From assembly GCA_963457665.1 (NCBI GenBank), contig OY735224.1, positions 50,754,311 to 50,818,310 on the forward strand: a stretch of DNA of 64,000 bases, written 5' to 3'. Position 1 is the stretch's first letter. Each line of letters begins with the position of its first letter. The DNA is from Thysanoteuthis rhombus. Lineage: Eukaryota; Mollusca; Cephalopoda; Oegopsida; Thysanoteuthidae. Below the pieces are notes generated by a model that had not been told where the DNA came from, did not search any database, and worked only from the letters and a program-made list of their open reading frames with translations. Shown in pieces: positions 61,901 to 64,000 of this stretch. The translations under genes were made by a program, and so were the position numbers.

Positions 61901-64000
61901 GAATGAAGTAATGATAGATGAATATGTGTCAAAACCATAACTGAAAGGGTATGAAAAGAGCCTTTCTAGCTTTGAAACCCATATTTTTGAAGATTCAAAC
62001 AATATACTTCAATGAAGTAATAATAGATGAATATGTGTCAAAACCATAACTGAAAGGGTATAAAAAGAGCCTTTCTAGCTTTGAAACCCATATTTTTGAA
62101 GTTTCAAACAATATACTTCAATGAAGTTATAATAAATGAATATGTTAAAACCATAACTGAAAGGGTATTAAAAAAAGCTTTTCTAGCTTTGAAACCATTA
62201 TTTTTGAAGTTTCAAACAATTTACTTGAATTAAGTAATAATAGATGAATATGTGTCAAAACCATAACTGAAAGGGTATTAAAAAGAGCCTTTCTAGCTTT
62301 GAAACCCATATTTTTGAAGTTCCAAACAATTCACTTCAATGAAGTAATAATAGATGAATATGTGTCAAAACCAATACTGAGAGGGTATAAAAAAAGGCTG
62401 TCTAGCTTTGTAACCCATATTTTTGAAGTTTCAAACAATTTACTTCAATGAAGTAATAATAGATGAATATGTGTCAAAAACATAACTGAAAGGGTATAAA
62501 AAGAGCCTTTCTAGCTTTGAAATCCATATTTTTGAAGTTTCAAACAATATACTTCAATGAAGTAATAATAGATGAATATGTGTCAAAACCATAACTGAAA
62601 GGGTATAAAAAGAGCCTTTCTAGCTTTGAAACCCATATTGTTGAAGTTTCAAACAATTTACTTCAATGAAGTAATAATAGATGAATATGTGTCAAAACCA
62701 TAACTGAAAGGGTATAAAAAGAGCCTTTCTAGCTTTGAAACCCATATTTTTGAAGTTTCAAACAATTTACTTGAATTAAGTAATAATAGATAAATATGTG
62801 TCAAAACCATAACTGAAAGGGTATAAAAAGAGCCTTTCTAGCTTTGAATCCCATATTTTTGAAGTTTCAAACAATTTACTTGAATTAAGTAATAATAGAT
62901 GAATATGTGTCAAAACTATAACTGAAAGGGTATAAAAAGAGCTTTTCTAGCTTTGAAACCCATATTTTTGAAGTTCCAAACAATTTACTTGAATTAAGTA
63001 ATAACAAATGAATATGTGTCAAAACCATAACTGAAAGGGTATAAAAAGAGCCTTTCTAGCTTTGAAACCCATATTTTTGAAGTTTCAAACAATTTACTTG
63101 AATAAAGTAATAATAAATGAATATTAGTTAAAACCATTACTGAAAGGGTATAAAAAGAGCTTTTCTAGCTTTGAAACCCATATTTTTGAAGTTTCAAACA
63201 ATATACTTCAATGAAGTAATAATAAATGAATATGTGTCAAAACCATAACTGAAAAGATATAAAAAGAGCCTTTCTAGCTTTGAAACCCATATTTGAAGTT
63301 TCAAACAATATACTTCAATGAAGTAATAATAGATGAATATGTGTCAAAACCATAACTTAAAGGGTATAAAAAGAGCTTTTCTAGCTTTGAAACCCATATT
63401 TTTGAAGTTCCAAACAATTTACTTGAATTAAGTGATAATAGATGAATATGTGTCAAAACTATAACTGAAAGGGTATAAAAAGAGCCTTTCTAGCTTTGAA
63501 ACCCATATTTTGAAGTTCCAAACAATTCACTTCAATGAAGTAATAATAAATGAATATGTGTCAAAACTATAACTGAAAGGGTATAAAAAGAGCTTTTCTA
63601 GCTTTGAAACCCATATTTTTGAAGTTTCAAACAATATACTTCAATGAAGTAATAATAAATGCATATGTGTCAAAACCATAACTGAAAAGATATAAAAAGA
63701 GCCTTTCTAGCTTTGAAACCCATATTTGAAGTTTCAAACAATATAATTCAATGAAGTTATAATAAATGAATATGTGTCAAAACCATAACTGAAAGGGTAT
63801 TAAAAAAAGTTTTTCTAGCTTTGAAACCCATATTTTTGAAGTTTCAAACAATTTACTTGAATTAAGTAATAATAGATGAATATGTGTCAAAACCATAACT
63901 GAAAGGGTATAAAAAGAGCCTTTCTAGCTTTGAAACCTTTATTTTTGAAGTTTCAAACAATTTACTTGAATTAAGTAATAATAGATGAATATGTGTCAAA

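Larger units (their letters stand above)
22317..64000. repeat. Satellite D: 109 bp tandem array, about 380 monomers, continuing past the right edge
   Basis: The monomer, in order, has GTGTCAAAACCATAACTG, AAAGGGTATAAAAAGAGCC, TTTCTAGCTTTGAAACCC, ATATTTTTGAAGTTTC, AAACAATATACTTCAATG and AAGTAATAATAGATGAATAT. It is 109 bp long, with 108 and 110 bp variants; the TATTAAAAA form adds one base. All copies seen are head to tail in one orientation, and no foreign insertion is visible in ~41.7 kb. Variants fall at a few positions: GTTTC/GTTCC/GTATC, ATATACTTC/TTTACTTC/TTTACTTG/TTCACTTG, and GAAGTAATAATAG/GAAGCAATGATAG/GAAGTTATAATAG. These mark higher-order structure. Because 109 is not a multiple of three, frames shift each monomer, and the many ~65-residue minus-strand ORFs are by-products. 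Confidence 0.98.

Noticed and set aside
4441-64000. CRISPR-like array
   Set aside because: The repeats are contiguous monomers without unique spacers, and the sequence is from an animal.
22317-64000. CENP-B box or telomeric repeats in the array
   Set aside because: D monomers have almost no CpG and no match to the CENP-B box pattern, and no TTAGGG or TTAGG runs were seen.

Overview
This is gene-poor, AT-rich animal DNA, almost certainly from an invertebrate. The signs are an env-bearing Ty3/Gypsy (errantivirus-like) fossil, RTE-type LINE fragments with (TGA)n tails, and about 55 kb of tandem satellite DNA. I cannot name the species. No intact, clearly functional host gene is visible.

Layout from left to right. 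(1) 1-4440: a broken Gypsy-type LTR retroelement on the minus strand, with pol and an F-type envelope region. It is cut off at its pol side by a satellite. (2) 4441-11980: satellite A, a ~101-102 bp monomer with about 74 head-to-tail copies. (3) 11981-12080: one longer monomer of type C. (4) 12081-15724: a mosaic of three RTE LINE 3' fragments interleaved with three copies of a short unknown ORF whose C-terminus is hydrophobic (membrane-protein-like). (5) 15725-17795: satellite B, ~114 bp, built from two diverged halves. (6) 17796-22316: no gene seen; it holds two diverged copies of a non-coding block, several microsatellites, and two blocks of old divergent satellite C monomers (~109-120 bp). 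(7) 22317-64000 and past the right edge: satellite D, a 109 bp monomer with about 380 head-to-tail copies, carrying higher-order repeats at several scales.

The main result is that satellites A, C and D look like one family. Their monomers align along their length and lie in the same orientation. C looks like the decayed ancestral form at the array edge, D the recently amplified form, and A a shortened derivative. Within D, repeats of 2, 4, 8, 13 and 21-23 monomers sit inside a collinear ~12 kb duplication (about 37.25-49.25 kb against 49.48-60.6 kb). The window therefore reads as the edge of a large heterochromatic, perhaps pericentromeric, satellite domain growing by unequal exchange. That chromosomal placement is inference. 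Copy counts come from array length divided by monomer length, not from an alignment.
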